NCBI RefSeq assembly: GCF_902859735.1
Contig: NZ_CADIJY010000005.1
Coordinates: 186,001 to 250,000 of the forward strand
Direction: 5' to 3'
From: Achromobacter aegrifaciens
GTDB taxonomy: Bacteria; Pseudomonadota; Gammaproteobacteria; Burkholderiales; Burkholderiaceae_B
Length of the DNA stretch: 64,000 nt
Position 1 is the stretch's first letter. Each line of letters begins with the position of its first letter. Below are positions 44,675-52,767 of the stretch, piece after piece. The notes under the pieces are model-generated. The model saw only the letters and a list, made by a program, of their open reading frames with translations. It searched no databases and was not told the DNA's origin. A program made the translations under genes and the position numbers.

Positions 44675-45214
44675 CTACCCCATGTGTATCTGCTTGGCGT
44701 CCACCTTCACCAGGTCGCCGCCCGTCACCACCGTGTAGGCCGCGTGCAGCCGCGCGCTCTGCTCGGCCTGGAAATCGATGGCGCCGGCGCGCACCTGGTC
44801 CATCTCGCTGACGCTGCGCTGCGACAGCCGCGCCATCAGCGTCATGCGGTCCATCACCGCCTCGTAGCTGCGGCCCACCAGACGGACTTCGCCCACCGTG
44901 GCATGCAGCTGCCTGGCCACCATGCGGATGCTACCCGAGCGCAGCAGCAATTCGCCCTCCGCCTGCAGCGTGGTGCGTGCGGGATCGGCCTGCACGGTGA
45001 CGGCGATCAGGTAGATGCGGGCGGGGTCCGGCCCGCTGATCAGCACTTCGTCGCCCGGCTGCGGCTCCAGCAGGCAGCTGGCGGCGCGCTGCACGGTCCA
45101 GACGCGGCCATCGCAGGCCACGGCATAGCTGCCGTCGTCTTCGCGGCGCAGCAGCTCGCCCAGCAGATGGACGGGGTCGTAAGCCATGCGGTTCAGATGT
45201 GCGGCGGACTTCAT
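44675..45214 (-). CDS. DUF3540 domain protein, T6SS tip/effector-loading accessory
   Basis: A 179-residue protein beginning MKSAAHLNRMAYDPVHLLGE at ATG 45214, with GGAGCG just upstream. QPGDEVLISGPDPARIYLIAV and the TLQAEGELLLRSGSIRMVAR repeat resemble the beta-rich DUF3540 family. Members usually sit beside VgrG, DUF2169 and DUF4150 genes and are thought to help build or load the spike tip. Here the gene lies between tssF and tssG, inside the structural operon, while its usual partners are at 52768-59680. That separation is unusual. Confidence 0.75.
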   Translation of the reverse strand: MKSAAHLNRMAYDPVHLLGELLRREDDGSYAVACDGRVWTVQRAASCLLEPQPGDEVLISGPDPARIYLIAVTVQADPARTTLQAEGELLLRSGSIRMVARQLHATVGEVRLVGRSYEAVMDRMTLMARLSQRSVSEMDQVRAGAIDFQAEQSARLHAAYTVVTGGDLVKVDAKQIHMG

Positions 45215-45242
45215 CACGCGCTCCTTTTAATGTGCACAGCCC

Positions 45243-47147
45243 CTAGACCACGGGCCGGCGTCCCATGCGGGGCTTGTAGCGGGCGACCTCGCCGCGCTGC
45301 AGGGTCGAGAGGACCAGCTCCGACATCAGGTTGATCGATACGTGGCGGGCGAAGAACTGCTCCAGCACGGCGCCAAACAGATAAGGGCTGATGCCCGAAA
45401 ACGCGGTCTCGTCCACCTGCAGCGCGATGCGCACGCCGCGCCCGTGGACGATGGGGCCGGGCACGGGTAGACGGTGATGCACCGGCGTGGCGCTGACGTG
45501 CCGCAGGCCCGCGATGTGCCGGCGCACGCCCGGTTCGGCCAGGTTGCCGTACACGTGCAGCATTTCGCGCAAGGTCTGCGCGCCCTGCTCGGCGTCCAGG
45601 TCGGTCAGGCTGAGGTAGTTCAGGCCCAGGTGGCTGATCAGGTGCCAGGTGGCCGCGTTCTCGGCCAGCGCCGCGCGGGGCCGCGTGGGTCCGTGCAGCA
45701 CCTTGACCGCGCGCACCGGCGCCGACACGCGCAAGGTCATGTCGGTATCTCCGCCCAGCGGCAACAGCAGCGCCAGATCGCGGTTCGTGCACAGGGTTTC
45801 CAGGGTCAGGTGGCGCAGGTCGCCCGAGAACGGCGCCTCGCGCCGGTCCACCAGCGACAGGAACGCTTCGCTGCCGATGTAGCCGCTACGGGTGCCGTTG
45901 CGTTGCGCGCTATCGGACACCAGCCGCGGCTCGCGGCGCATGGAAAAGTACGCGCCGTGCTCTTCGGGATCGCTGCCCAGCGAACCGTAGAACGGCCGGA
46001 ATTCCTGCTCCTGCCGCTGCGCGGCGGCATGGCCCGCGACGCGCGTCACCCCGTAGACCTCGTAGTCCAGCGGGCGGCTGCGGTCGATGACGACGTGGTA
46101 CTCGGAAGTCCTGGGCGTAACCGCCACGCGGTCCGCCCGCTTGGCGAACAGGTTGATCACCGGCACGCAATGCAGCGCCAGGTTGGCGGCCGATATCGCG
46201 CCTTCCAGCTCCGGCGCCGCCATCGAGAACAGCAGAGTCAGATCGAATGCACGGGTTTCGCGCTGCGCGCCCTGGGGCATCGCGGGCGTGCGCAGCCCCT
46301 GCTTCAATCCGTTGATGCTGAAGAACAGATAACGCTGCGCGAATGCGAAATACTCTTGCAGAAGGCGATAGCCCTGGAACACGCGGGCGTCGCCCGGCAG
46401 CAACGCCTGTTCGTCGGCAAAGCCCTCGTGGCGCACCGCGTCCGGCGGCAGTCTGTTGATCCATGCCACCGGCCTGGCGGTGTCATGGCCCAGCACCGCC
46501 ACGGTATGCCCCATCACGACTTCAAGCAGACGCTGCATTTGCAGGTCCTGGCCGTTCAGGTGGAACACCAGCTGATCGAGCTCCAGGTCCTCCAGGCGCT
46601 GCCCGCCGCAAACCTCTATCCGGATGCGCAGCGCGCTCAGCACGCGAGCGGCGCGCCCGGCCAGGCCCAGCCGCGCCAGCGGCAGATCCTGCGGCGCGGC
46701 GGTGAATTCCGCCTGCGTGACCTGCAAGGGCCACAGGCGCAGGGCGTGGCCGGTGGTGAAGTCGCAAGGCGTCTGCTCGCCGCGCGCCACGCGGCCGCGC
46801 AGCAGCGTGCCGCGCGGCAATTCAAAGCCGCCCGCCAAGGTGCCTTCGTTCATGCTGGGCGCGAACTGCACGATGGCCATCGCCGGCGTGGGCGCCAGGT
46901 AGTTGGGATAGACCACCTCCAGCAGCCGCTGCGAGAAGCGCGGAAACTCGGCATCCATCTTCATATGGATGCGGGCGGTCAGAAAGCTGAAGCCCTCCAG
47001 CAGACGCTCGACGTAAGGATCGGCGACCTCCGTGGCATTCATGCCCAGCCGCGCCGCCACCTTGGGATGGGCCTGCGCAAACTCCGCGCCCAGCTCCCGC
47101 AGATAGACCAGTTCCCGGTTGTAGTAATCCAGCAGGCGATCGTCCAT
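45243..47147 (-). CDS. tssF: T6SS baseplate protein TssF
   Basis: A 634-residue protein from ATG 47147 (MDDRLLDYYNRELVYLRELGAEFAQ), the standard TssF start. It has HPKVAARLGM, DPYVERLLEGFSFLTARIHMKMDAEFPRFSQRLLE and, at the C-terminus, LFGAVLEQFFARHVSINLMSELVLST, as in VasA/ImpG. It forms the wedge of the baseplate with TssG, TssE and TssK. The start overlaps the tssE stop by one base (TGATG), which indicates coupled translation. Confidence 0.96.
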   Translation of the reverse strand: MDDRLLDYYNRELVYLRELGAEFAQAHPKVAARLGMNATEVADPYVERLLEGFSFLTARIHMKMDAEFPRFSQRLLEVVYPNYLAPTPAMAIVQFAPSMNEGTLAGGFELPRGTLLRGRVARGEQTPCDFTTGHALRLWPLQVTQAEFTAAPQDLPLARLGLAGRAARVLSALRIRIEVCGGQRLEDLELDQLVFHLNGQDLQMQRLLEVVMGHTVAVLGHDTARPVAWINRLPPDAVRHEGFADEQALLPGDARVFQGYRLLQEYFAFAQRYLFFSINGLKQGLRTPAMPQGAQRETRAFDLTLLFSMAAPELEGAISAANLALHCVPVINLFAKRADRVAVTPRTSEYHVVIDRSRPLDYEVYGVTRVAGHAAAQRQEQEFRPFYGSLGSDPEEHGAYFSMRREPRLVSDSAQRNGTRSGYIGSEAFLSLVDRREAPFSGDLRHLTLETLCTNRDLALLLPLGGDTDMTLRVSAPVRAVKVLHGPTRPRAALAENAATWHLISHLGLNYLSLTDLDAEQGAQTLREMLHVYGNLAEPGVRRHIAGLRHVSATPVHHRLPVPGPIVHGRGVRIALQVDETAFSGISPYLFGAVLEQFFARHVSINLMSELVLSTLQRGEVARYKPRMGRRPVV

Positions 47148-47698
47148 CAGGCACCGCCCAGATCGCGCAGATCCATGTGGCCGCTTTCCAGGTCGATGTC
47201 CGTGCGGAACAGGAACTCGAGCGGCTGCGGCACGCACCACAGCATGCCGCGTATCTCCAGGCTCAGCACATTGTGGTGTTCCAGCGTGCCGGCATCGGAC
47301 ACGCAGCGCACTTCCACCGACGAGTCCAGGATGCGCGGCTCGAACGCGGAGATCGCTGCGCGGATCGACTCTTCGACGTCGATCCAGTCGATCTCCGACA
47401 TGCGCTTTCCCGCCATGGCGCGCACGCCGAAGTTCAGCGCCGAGGCCGCTACCGGCCGGTGCGCCGACAGGTCCTGGGACGCCTGCAGGTTGACGGTATT
47501 GAGCAGCCAGCGCAGGTCCCGCAGCACCGCCGCGCGCAGCGCCTCATGCGTCAACATGGCGTTTTCGCGCGGTTCTTCGCGCTTGGCGGGCTCGTTGTCC
47601 ATCAGGCGATCCAGCAGCGACGGCTGCAACCGGTCGCGCGCCGCGCGCTGGCCGCGCGACAACGGCTCCCAATCGCGCGGACGATCGGCGTGGCCCAT
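47147..47698 (-). CDS. tssE: T6SS baseplate protein TssE (gp25-like)
   Basis: A 183-residue protein from ATG 47698 (MGHADRPRDWEPLSRGQRAA). LQPSLLDRLMD is the family N-terminal motif, and the gp25-like domain (LRDLRWLLNTVNLQ, LNFGVRAMAGKRMS, VEESIRAAISAFEPRIL) follows. TssE is the phage gp25 homologue that nucleates sheath assembly on the baseplate. Its start and stop each overlap the neighbouring genes by one base (TGATG), so tagJ, tssE and tssF are probably translated in sequence. Confidence 0.95.
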   Translation of the reverse strand: MGHADRPRDWEPLSRGQRAARDRLQPSLLDRLMDNEPAKREEPRENAMLTHEALRAAVLRDLRWLLNTVNLQASQDLSAHRPVAASALNFGVRAMAGKRMSEIDWIDVEESIRAAISAFEPRILDSSVEVRCVSDAGTLEHHNVLSLEIRGMLWCVPQPLEFLFRTDIDLESGHMDLRDLGGA

Positions 47699-48513
47699 CA
47701 CGCCAGCTCCAGGCTGCGTACCTCGAGCAGCGCGACTTCCGCGGCATCCGTCAGCCACATCTTCTGCCCCACGCCTGCGTAGGTATCGCCATGCAAGGCG
47801 CGCCAATCGGTCGTCCTGCCCAGCTTGGCCGAGTCGGACAGTTCGACCATGCGCGCGCCGGGCGCTGCCGGATAGCGCGCCGGCACCAGGCCCTGCCGCA
47901 CCCGGCCGTCTTCCAGTTCGATCTCGGCCTGCGCCCAGACCAGGTCGCACAGGCCTTCCGGCGCAAGCAGACGCACGCGCTTGAGCCCGGCGAAGGGCAG
48001 CCACACGTAGCGCCCGCCCGCCAGGAACTCGAACACCGGACCAAGGCGGCTGTCGCCATCGCAGATCCATTGGAACGGCTGCGCCGTCTCTTGCGCCGCC
48101 AGTTCCAACAGGCCGGCACGCGCGCTCGCATCCTCGAAAGCCTTGCCGCGCAGCTCGGCCGCCTGGCCTGGCGCAGTGCCGTCCAGGCGCAGCGCCGATA
48201 TCATGGCCCGCAGCCAATCAGCGGGCTCGTCCAGCAGCGCGGGTTCGCCTTGCCCGGCAAGCACGGCCTCGCGCTCGCGTTCCGCCGCGATGGCGCTGGC
48301 GTAAAGCACCTGCGTCGGCCGCGCCTGCGCGTTCAGATGGCCGCAGACGTTGAGCTGCTCGGCCGCGCGCGCCCAATCCCCCTGCACCGCCAGCAGCTGG
48401 AAAAGCTGGGCGCGCAGGTCCGCGTCGGCGGGCTGCCGGCGCACCTGCGCCTGCAGCTCGTCCAATTGGCCAGCCAGGCTGAGCGCGCCGAAGGGAACCG
48501 CAGCGATGGACAT
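47698..48513 (-). CDS. tagJ: T6SS accessory protein TagJ (ImpE/SciE family)
   Basis: A 271-residue protein. Residues 1 to about 130 are helical and TPR-like (LDELQAQVRRQPADADLRAQLFQLLAVQGDWARAAEQL). The C-terminal domain has the ImpE features FEFLAGGRYVWLPFAGLKRVRL and CDLVWAQAEIELEDG. In the Pseudomonas H1 system, TagJ binds the sheath subunit TssB and the ClpV N-domain. Its presence with tssE/tssF is typical of i3-type loci. It lies 13 bp after hcp. Confidence 0.93.
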   Translation of the reverse strand: MSIAAVPFGALSLAGQLDELQAQVRRQPADADLRAQLFQLLAVQGDWARAAEQLNVCGHLNAQARPTQVLYASAIAAEREREAVLAGQGEPALLDEPADWLRAMISALRLDGTAPGQAAELRGKAFEDASARAGLLELAAQETAQPFQWICDGDSRLGPVFEFLAGGRYVWLPFAGLKRVRLLAPEGLCDLVWAQAEIELEDGRVRQGLVPARYPAAPGARMVELSDSAKLGRTTDWRALHGDTYAGVGQKMWLTDAAEVALLEVRSLELA

Positions 48514-48526
48514 GGGTGTCTCCGCC

Positions 48527-49012
48527 CTAGCCCACTTCCTTGTTCTGCTTGATGTCCCAAGCCACCAGGCTTTCCGCGCCCTTGCCGCCCTTGTCGGTCT
48601 GCTCCCAGTACTGCTGCTTGACCTTGGCCGCCTGGAACGCGAAGTTCACCACCACGCCTTCGGCACTGCGGTCCCCGGATATCTGCACCGACGACACCAG
48701 CACGTCCTCCAGCGTGATCTTGGAGTACTCGATCTGCTCGCCGCCGGCCTTGCACATGGACAGCTCGATCTTGCTGAGGTGCTTGCCGCTGGCGCAGTGC
48801 TTCATCACGGCTGGCGCGGCCTTGTCGATGCGGGCCACTACGTGCAGATCGTTGAAGCTGGCCTTGCCCGCGCCCAGGCCGCCGCCGCTGGCCAGGTTGC
48901 CTGGCTGGGTTGCGCCCCATGAAAAGGACACGATATCGGTCCAGTCCTTGTGGTTGGCGTCCTTGGATTCACCGTTGGCGCCATCGATCTTCATGAACAT
49001 ATCCACTGCCAC
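48527..49012 (-). CDS. hcp: T6SS tube protein Hcp
   Basis: A 161-residue protein with the Hcp family start MAVDMFMKIDGANGES and the DIVSFSWGATQPGN, FNDLHVVARIDKAAPAVMKHCASG and DVLVSSVQISGD segments. Hcp hexamers stack into the secreted inner tube, and small effectors can ride inside them. It lies 53 bp after tssC, where a spacer-borne signal could raise its output. There is no C-terminal extension, so no fused toxin. Confidence 0.96.
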   Translation of the reverse strand: MAVDMFMKIDGANGESKDANHKDWTDIVSFSWGATQPGNLASGGGLGAGKASFNDLHVVARIDKAAPAVMKHCASGKHLSKIELSMCKAGGEQIEYSKITLEDVLVSSVQISGDRSAEGVVVNFAFQAAKVKQQYWEQTDKGGKGAESLVAWDIKQNKEVG

Positions 49013-49065
49013 ATCTGTCTCCTGGAGTTATGGGGCACGGTTGCGCCCCGACTTGTCAGCGCCAC

Positions 49066-50568
49066 TCAGCCTTCGTTCTGTTTGAGCGAAGGCAGCTTGG
49101 AAACCAGCCGCAGCGACACCGTCAGCCCTTCCAGCTGATAGTGCGGCCGCAGGAAAAACTTGGCGGAGTAATAGCCCGGGTTGTCCTCGATCTCCTGCAC
49201 CTGCACCTCGGCCGCGGCCAGGGGCTTGCGCGCCTTGGTTTCCTGCGAGGAGTTCACCGGATCGCCATCGACGTAATTCATGATCCAGTCGTTCAGCCAG
49301 CGCTCCATGTCGTCGCGTTCGCGGAACGAGCCGATCTTGTCGCGCACGATGCACTTCAGGTAATGCGCGAAGCGGCAGCATGCGAAGAGATACGGCAGGC
49401 GCGCGGCCAGCTTGGCATTGGCCGAGGCGTCGGCCTCGTAGTAGTCGTGCGGCTTTTGCAGCGACTGCGCGCCGATGAAGGCGGCGAAGTCGGAGTTCTT
49501 CCGATGCACCAGCGGCATGAAGCCGTTCTTGGCCAGTTCGGCCTCCCGCCTGTCGCTGATGGCGATCTCGGTCGGGCACTTCAGATCCACGCCGCCGTCA
49601 TCGGTGGGAAAGCTGTGGCACGGCAGGTTCTCCACCGCGCCGCCGGACTCCACGCCGCGGATGGACGTGCACCAGCCGTACAGCTTGAACGAGCGGTTCA
49701 CGTTGGCCGCCATGGCATAGGCGGAATTGGTCCAGGTGTAGCGGTCGTGGTTCGCGCCGTCTGTGTCTTCCTCGAAGTCGAATTCGTCGACGGGATTGGT
49801 GCGCGCGCCGTAGGGCAGCCGCGCCAGGAAGCGCGGCATCGCCAGCCCGATGTAGCGCGAGTCCTCGGATTCGCGCAGGCTGCGCCATGCGGCGTATTCC
49901 GTGTTGGTGAAGATCTTGGTCAGGTCGCGCGGGTTGGCCAGTTCCTGCCACGAATCCATCTGCATCACGTTGGGCGAAGCCCCCGCAATGAAGGGGCAGT
50001 GCGCGGCGGATGAGATCTTGGCGATCTCGCCCAGCAGTTCCACGTCGGGCGGACTGTGGTCAAAGTAGTAGTCGCCGACCAGGCAGCCGATGGGCTCCCC
50101 GCCGAACTGGCCGTACTCTTCCTCGTACACGCGCTTGAAGATCGGGCTCTGGTCCCAGCCCACGCCCTTGTGCCGCTTGAGCGTGCGGCCCAGTTCCGAC
50201 TTGGACAGGCACATCACGCGGATCTTCAGAAGTTCGTCGGTCTCGGTGTTGGTGACCAGGTAATGCAGGCCGCGCCACGCGCCCTCCAGCTGCTGGAAGT
50301 CGGGGTGGTGCATCACGCGGTTGATCTGCTCCGACATCTTGCGGTCGATCTCGGCGATGATGGCCTGGATGGTGCGGTAGGCGTCCGACGACAGGCCGAC
50401 GCCGCTGTTCTCAAGCGCCTGATGCGCCAGCGTGCGCACGGCGTGTTCCACCGCCTCCTGCGCCTGCTCGGTCTTGGGCTTGAATTCCTTCTTCAGCAGG
50501 GCGGAAAGATCGTCCGCCTGCAGGGTCTCGACAGCACGCGCGTCGGCGCGTTTGGCCACTGCGGTCAT
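49066..50568 (-). CDS. tssC: T6SS sheath large subunit TssC
   Basis: A 500-residue protein from ATG 50568, preceded by GGAGAA. It contains the TssC/VipB markers WRGLHYLVTNTETDELLKIR, GEPIGCLVGDYYFDHSPPDV, WRSLRESEDSRYIGLAMPRFL, the FAHYLKCIVRDKIGSF helix and the C-terminal GYYSAKFFLRPHYQLEGLTV. It co-assembles with TssB into the contractile sheath around Hcp and is disassembled by TssH. The gap to tssB is 31 bp. Confidence 0.97.
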   Translation of the reverse strand: MTAVAKRADARAVETLQADDLSALLKKEFKPKTEQAQEAVEHAVRTLAHQALENSGVGLSSDAYRTIQAIIAEIDRKMSEQINRVMHHPDFQQLEGAWRGLHYLVTNTETDELLKIRVMCLSKSELGRTLKRHKGVGWDQSPIFKRVYEEEYGQFGGEPIGCLVGDYYFDHSPPDVELLGEIAKISSAAHCPFIAGASPNVMQMDSWQELANPRDLTKIFTNTEYAAWRSLRESEDSRYIGLAMPRFLARLPYGARTNPVDEFDFEEDTDGANHDRYTWTNSAYAMAANVNRSFKLYGWCTSIRGVESGGAVENLPCHSFPTDDGGVDLKCPTEIAISDRREAELAKNGFMPLVHRKNSDFAAFIGAQSLQKPHDYYEADASANAKLAARLPYLFACCRFAHYLKCIVRDKIGSFRERDDMERWLNDWIMNYVDGDPVNSSQETKARKPLAAAEVQVQEIEDNPGYYSAKFFLRPHYQLEGLTVSLRLVSKLPSLKQNEG

Positions 50569-50599
50569 GGCATTCTCCGAAAAGCGATTCAAGCGGAAA

Positions 50600-51151
50600 T
50601 CAGGCGGCCGGGTCCGGCGCGGGGGCATCGGATGCGCGCGGCTCCTCTTGCGGCTTCGGCGCGGCCGCCAGCGCGTTCATCAGCGCTGGATTCTTGAGCA
50701 CGCTGCCGATCAGTTCCTCGGCGCCGGTCTTGCCGTCCATGTAGGTCAACAGGTTCGCCAGCTGGGTGCGCGCGCTCAGCAATTCGTTCAGCGCGCCAAC
50801 CTTGCGAGCGACGGTGGCCGGCGAAAAATCGTCGATGCTCTCGAATGTGACGTCCACATTCAGGTTGCCTTCGCCCGTCAGCGTGTTGGGCACCTGGAAC
50901 GCCACGCGCGGCTGGATGGACCGCATGCGTTCATCGAAGTTGTCGATGTCGATGTCGAGGAACTTGCGCTCGCCCACTTCCGGCTGCGGCGTTTCGGACT
51001 TGCCGGCCAGGTCCGCCAGCACGCCCATCACGAACGGCAACTGGATCTTGCGTTCAGCGCCGTAGATCTCCACGTCGTATTCGATCTGCACCCGCGGCGC
51101 GCGGTTTCTTGCAATGAACTTCTGGCCGCTTCCCTTCAGGCTGGTCGCCAT
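50600..51151 (-). CDS. tssB: T6SS sheath small subunit TssB
   Basis: A 183-residue protein with the TssB/VipA hallmarks NRAPRVQIEYDVEIYGAERK, LPFVMGVLADLAGK, KFLDIDIDNFDERM and the LNVDVTFESIDDFSPATVA strand. The C-terminal AAAPKPQEEPRASDAPAPDP tail is longer and more disordered than in many relatives. It pairs with TssC to form the sheath. It is second in the operon, 39 bp after tssA. Confidence 0.97.
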   Translation of the reverse strand: MATSLKGSGQKFIARNRAPRVQIEYDVEIYGAERKIQLPFVMGVLADLAGKSETPQPEVGERKFLDIDIDNFDERMRSIQPRVAFQVPNTLTGEGNLNVDVTFESIDDFSPATVARKVGALNELLSARTQLANLLTYMDGKTGAEELIGSVLKNPALMNALAAAPKPQEEPRASDAPAPDPAA

Positions 51152-51190
51152 GATGTCGTCTCCTCTTGTTGGTGCGGCGGCTGGCCCGCC

Positions 51191-52246
51191 TTACGGTTCC
51201 TGCCGGTTCGCCTCGGACCGCGGCAGCCATGCCTCGAACTGCTCCAGCCCCTGGGGCGCCAGATTCCTGATGATGTCGTGAAAACTCATTGGGATGAGCT
51301 GCTGCGCCCTGCGGATGAGGTAAGGCGCGGGATGACCGGGCTCGTTGGCCTCGAAGTACGCACAGACCTTGGACAGCATCGCCACGGCCTCGTCGCGCGA
51401 CTGGATCGTCGCGTCCTGCCAGCGTGCGGCGTGATCCGCCGCGCTCGCGACCGGCTGCGTGGCTGGCGCCTCTGCCGCGGTCCGCGCCTCGTCGGCCGGC
51501 GCCGCGGTCGGCCTCGCGGATTGCGGATCGCGCGCCGCGTCCAGCACCAGGTCCAGCGTGCGCAGGATGGCCGCATAGTCGGGCGCCCACGCGGCGCCCA
51601 ATTTGTCCGTCACGAGTTTCTGAATGCGCCGCAGCGCATCGGCGGCTGAGGCCAGCGCCTGCACGTCGGCATCGCCTTGCGTCCATGCCTGGCGCAAGCG
51701 CTCGACCAGGCGCGGACGCCCGCCTGGATAGCCGTCCGCATCCTGGCGGCTGCCGTCCAGCAGCGCTTCGGTATCGCGCACGGTGAGTTGTCCATGCACG
51801 CCGCTGATCAGGCTGGCCGAACGCAGGCTGCGCGCACAGCCCTGCATGTCGCCAAAGGCCGCCAATGCGTTCATGCGCGGCATGGGATCGTCTTCCCCCA
51901 CGCTGTCCAGGCGTGGATGCACCGGCTCCCAATAGCGTTCCAGGGTATCGACGGCCAGCGCCAGGCCATCGCCATAGCCGGGCAGGCCGCGGATTTCGGT
52001 CCAGGCGGAGGTCAACAGGCCAATGATGCGCAGGTCGCGGGTGCGTTCCAGCAGCGCGCGCGCCAGGCGTTCGACTTCGCGCCAGTCAGGTGGCTGCGCG
52101 GCAATGATGGTCGACCCGAACTGCTGTTCGTCGCGCCCCGCCGCGGCTTGCTGCAGTTGCAGGAAGTCGGCGTCGTATTCGAGGTCTTCCCCGCAGGGCA
52201 GACGTGAATCGAGTGTATTGAGGATGTCGGCGAATTCCATAGTCAT
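51191..52246 (-). CDS. tssA: T6SS assembly cap protein TssA
   Basis: A 351-residue protein whose N-terminal half is the ImpA_N domain (PCGEDLEYDADFLQLQQAA, PDWREVERLARALLERTRDLR, LPGYGDGLALAVDTLERYWEPVHP). After an Ala/Pro-rich linker, the C-terminal part has YFEANEPGHPAPYLIRRAQQLI and MSFHDIIRNLAPQG, a pattern of TssA proteins with a short terminal dimer domain. TssA primes the baseplate and caps the growing sheath. It is the first gene of the leftward unit, divergent from vgrG across 521 bp. Confidence 0.93.
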   Translation of the reverse strand: MTMEFADILNTLDSRLPCGEDLEYDADFLQLQQAAAGRDEQQFGSTIIAAQPPDWREVERLARALLERTRDLRIIGLLTSAWTEIRGLPGYGDGLALAVDTLERYWEPVHPRLDSVGEDDPMPRMNALAAFGDMQGCARSLRSASLISGVHGQLTVRDTEALLDGSRQDADGYPGGRPRLVERLRQAWTQGDADVQALASAADALRRIQKLVTDKLGAAWAPDYAAILRTLDLVLDAARDPQSARPTAAPADEARTAAEAPATQPVASAADHAARWQDATIQSRDEAVAMLSKVCAYFEANEPGHPAPYLIRRAQQLIPMSFHDIIRNLAPQGLEQFEAWLPRSEANRQEP

Positions 52247-52752
52247 CAGTTAAATGCCTGCTGGGATGCTGCCTGGATACAACCACTACGCTCCGCGCTG
52301 CTTCACGGAAGGGTGAATTCTAGGCATCTCTTTCCGCATGCAACGGCAACCTAACAACTACAGATTTTTCTTACAGATAGCTAACACCCGAGTAAACAAT
52401 TGAACACTTGTCTCCCTGCTGCATTGATTTTTGGACACAGACCTTACGGAATCGGGCGCATCACGGAAGGACTGTTACCGAAGCGTAAAAAACACAAAAG
52501 CATGTGAGAGCGCTTCTCCGGCGCTTTCGCCCCTGCCTACAATCGGCGCTCACGCTGGCGGCAAGACCGGCGCGCATCAGATCCAGAGACAGATTTCCCC
52601 GGCGCAGACCCGTTCGTGACGAGTCCCTGCCCGCCTATGCAAGCGGCCCCATCGCGTGGCCGGACATCCCATTGCAGTCATCGTGACGCGCCTGGCGCGC
52701 GGCCGCGAAGAAATCGAAAGCAGCACACGCAGCAACAGGCGAAGCATTCTCA
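52247..52752. promoter_or_regulatory. Divergent T6SS control region (tssA / vgrG), AT-rich
   Basis: About 500 bp without a convincing gene. The part near 52320-52500 is markedly AT-richer than its surroundings. It has direct repeats TACAGAT (52359-52365, 52372-52378) flanked on both sides by CTAACA (52351-52356, 52381-52386). TACAAT at 52538-52543 with TTCTCC 17 nt upstream is a weak candidate sigma-70 promoter towards vgrG. No clear sigma-54 motif (TGGCAC-N5-TTGC) was seen on either strand. The size fits a region that binds several regulators. Confidence 0.5.
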
Positions 52753-52767
52753 TAAGGAGACGGTGAG

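Noticed and set aside
52431-52619. 62-codon + strand frame in the tssA-vgrG spacer
   Set aside because: It has no ribosome binding site, no family resemblance and an unlikely composition. The area reads better as a control region.
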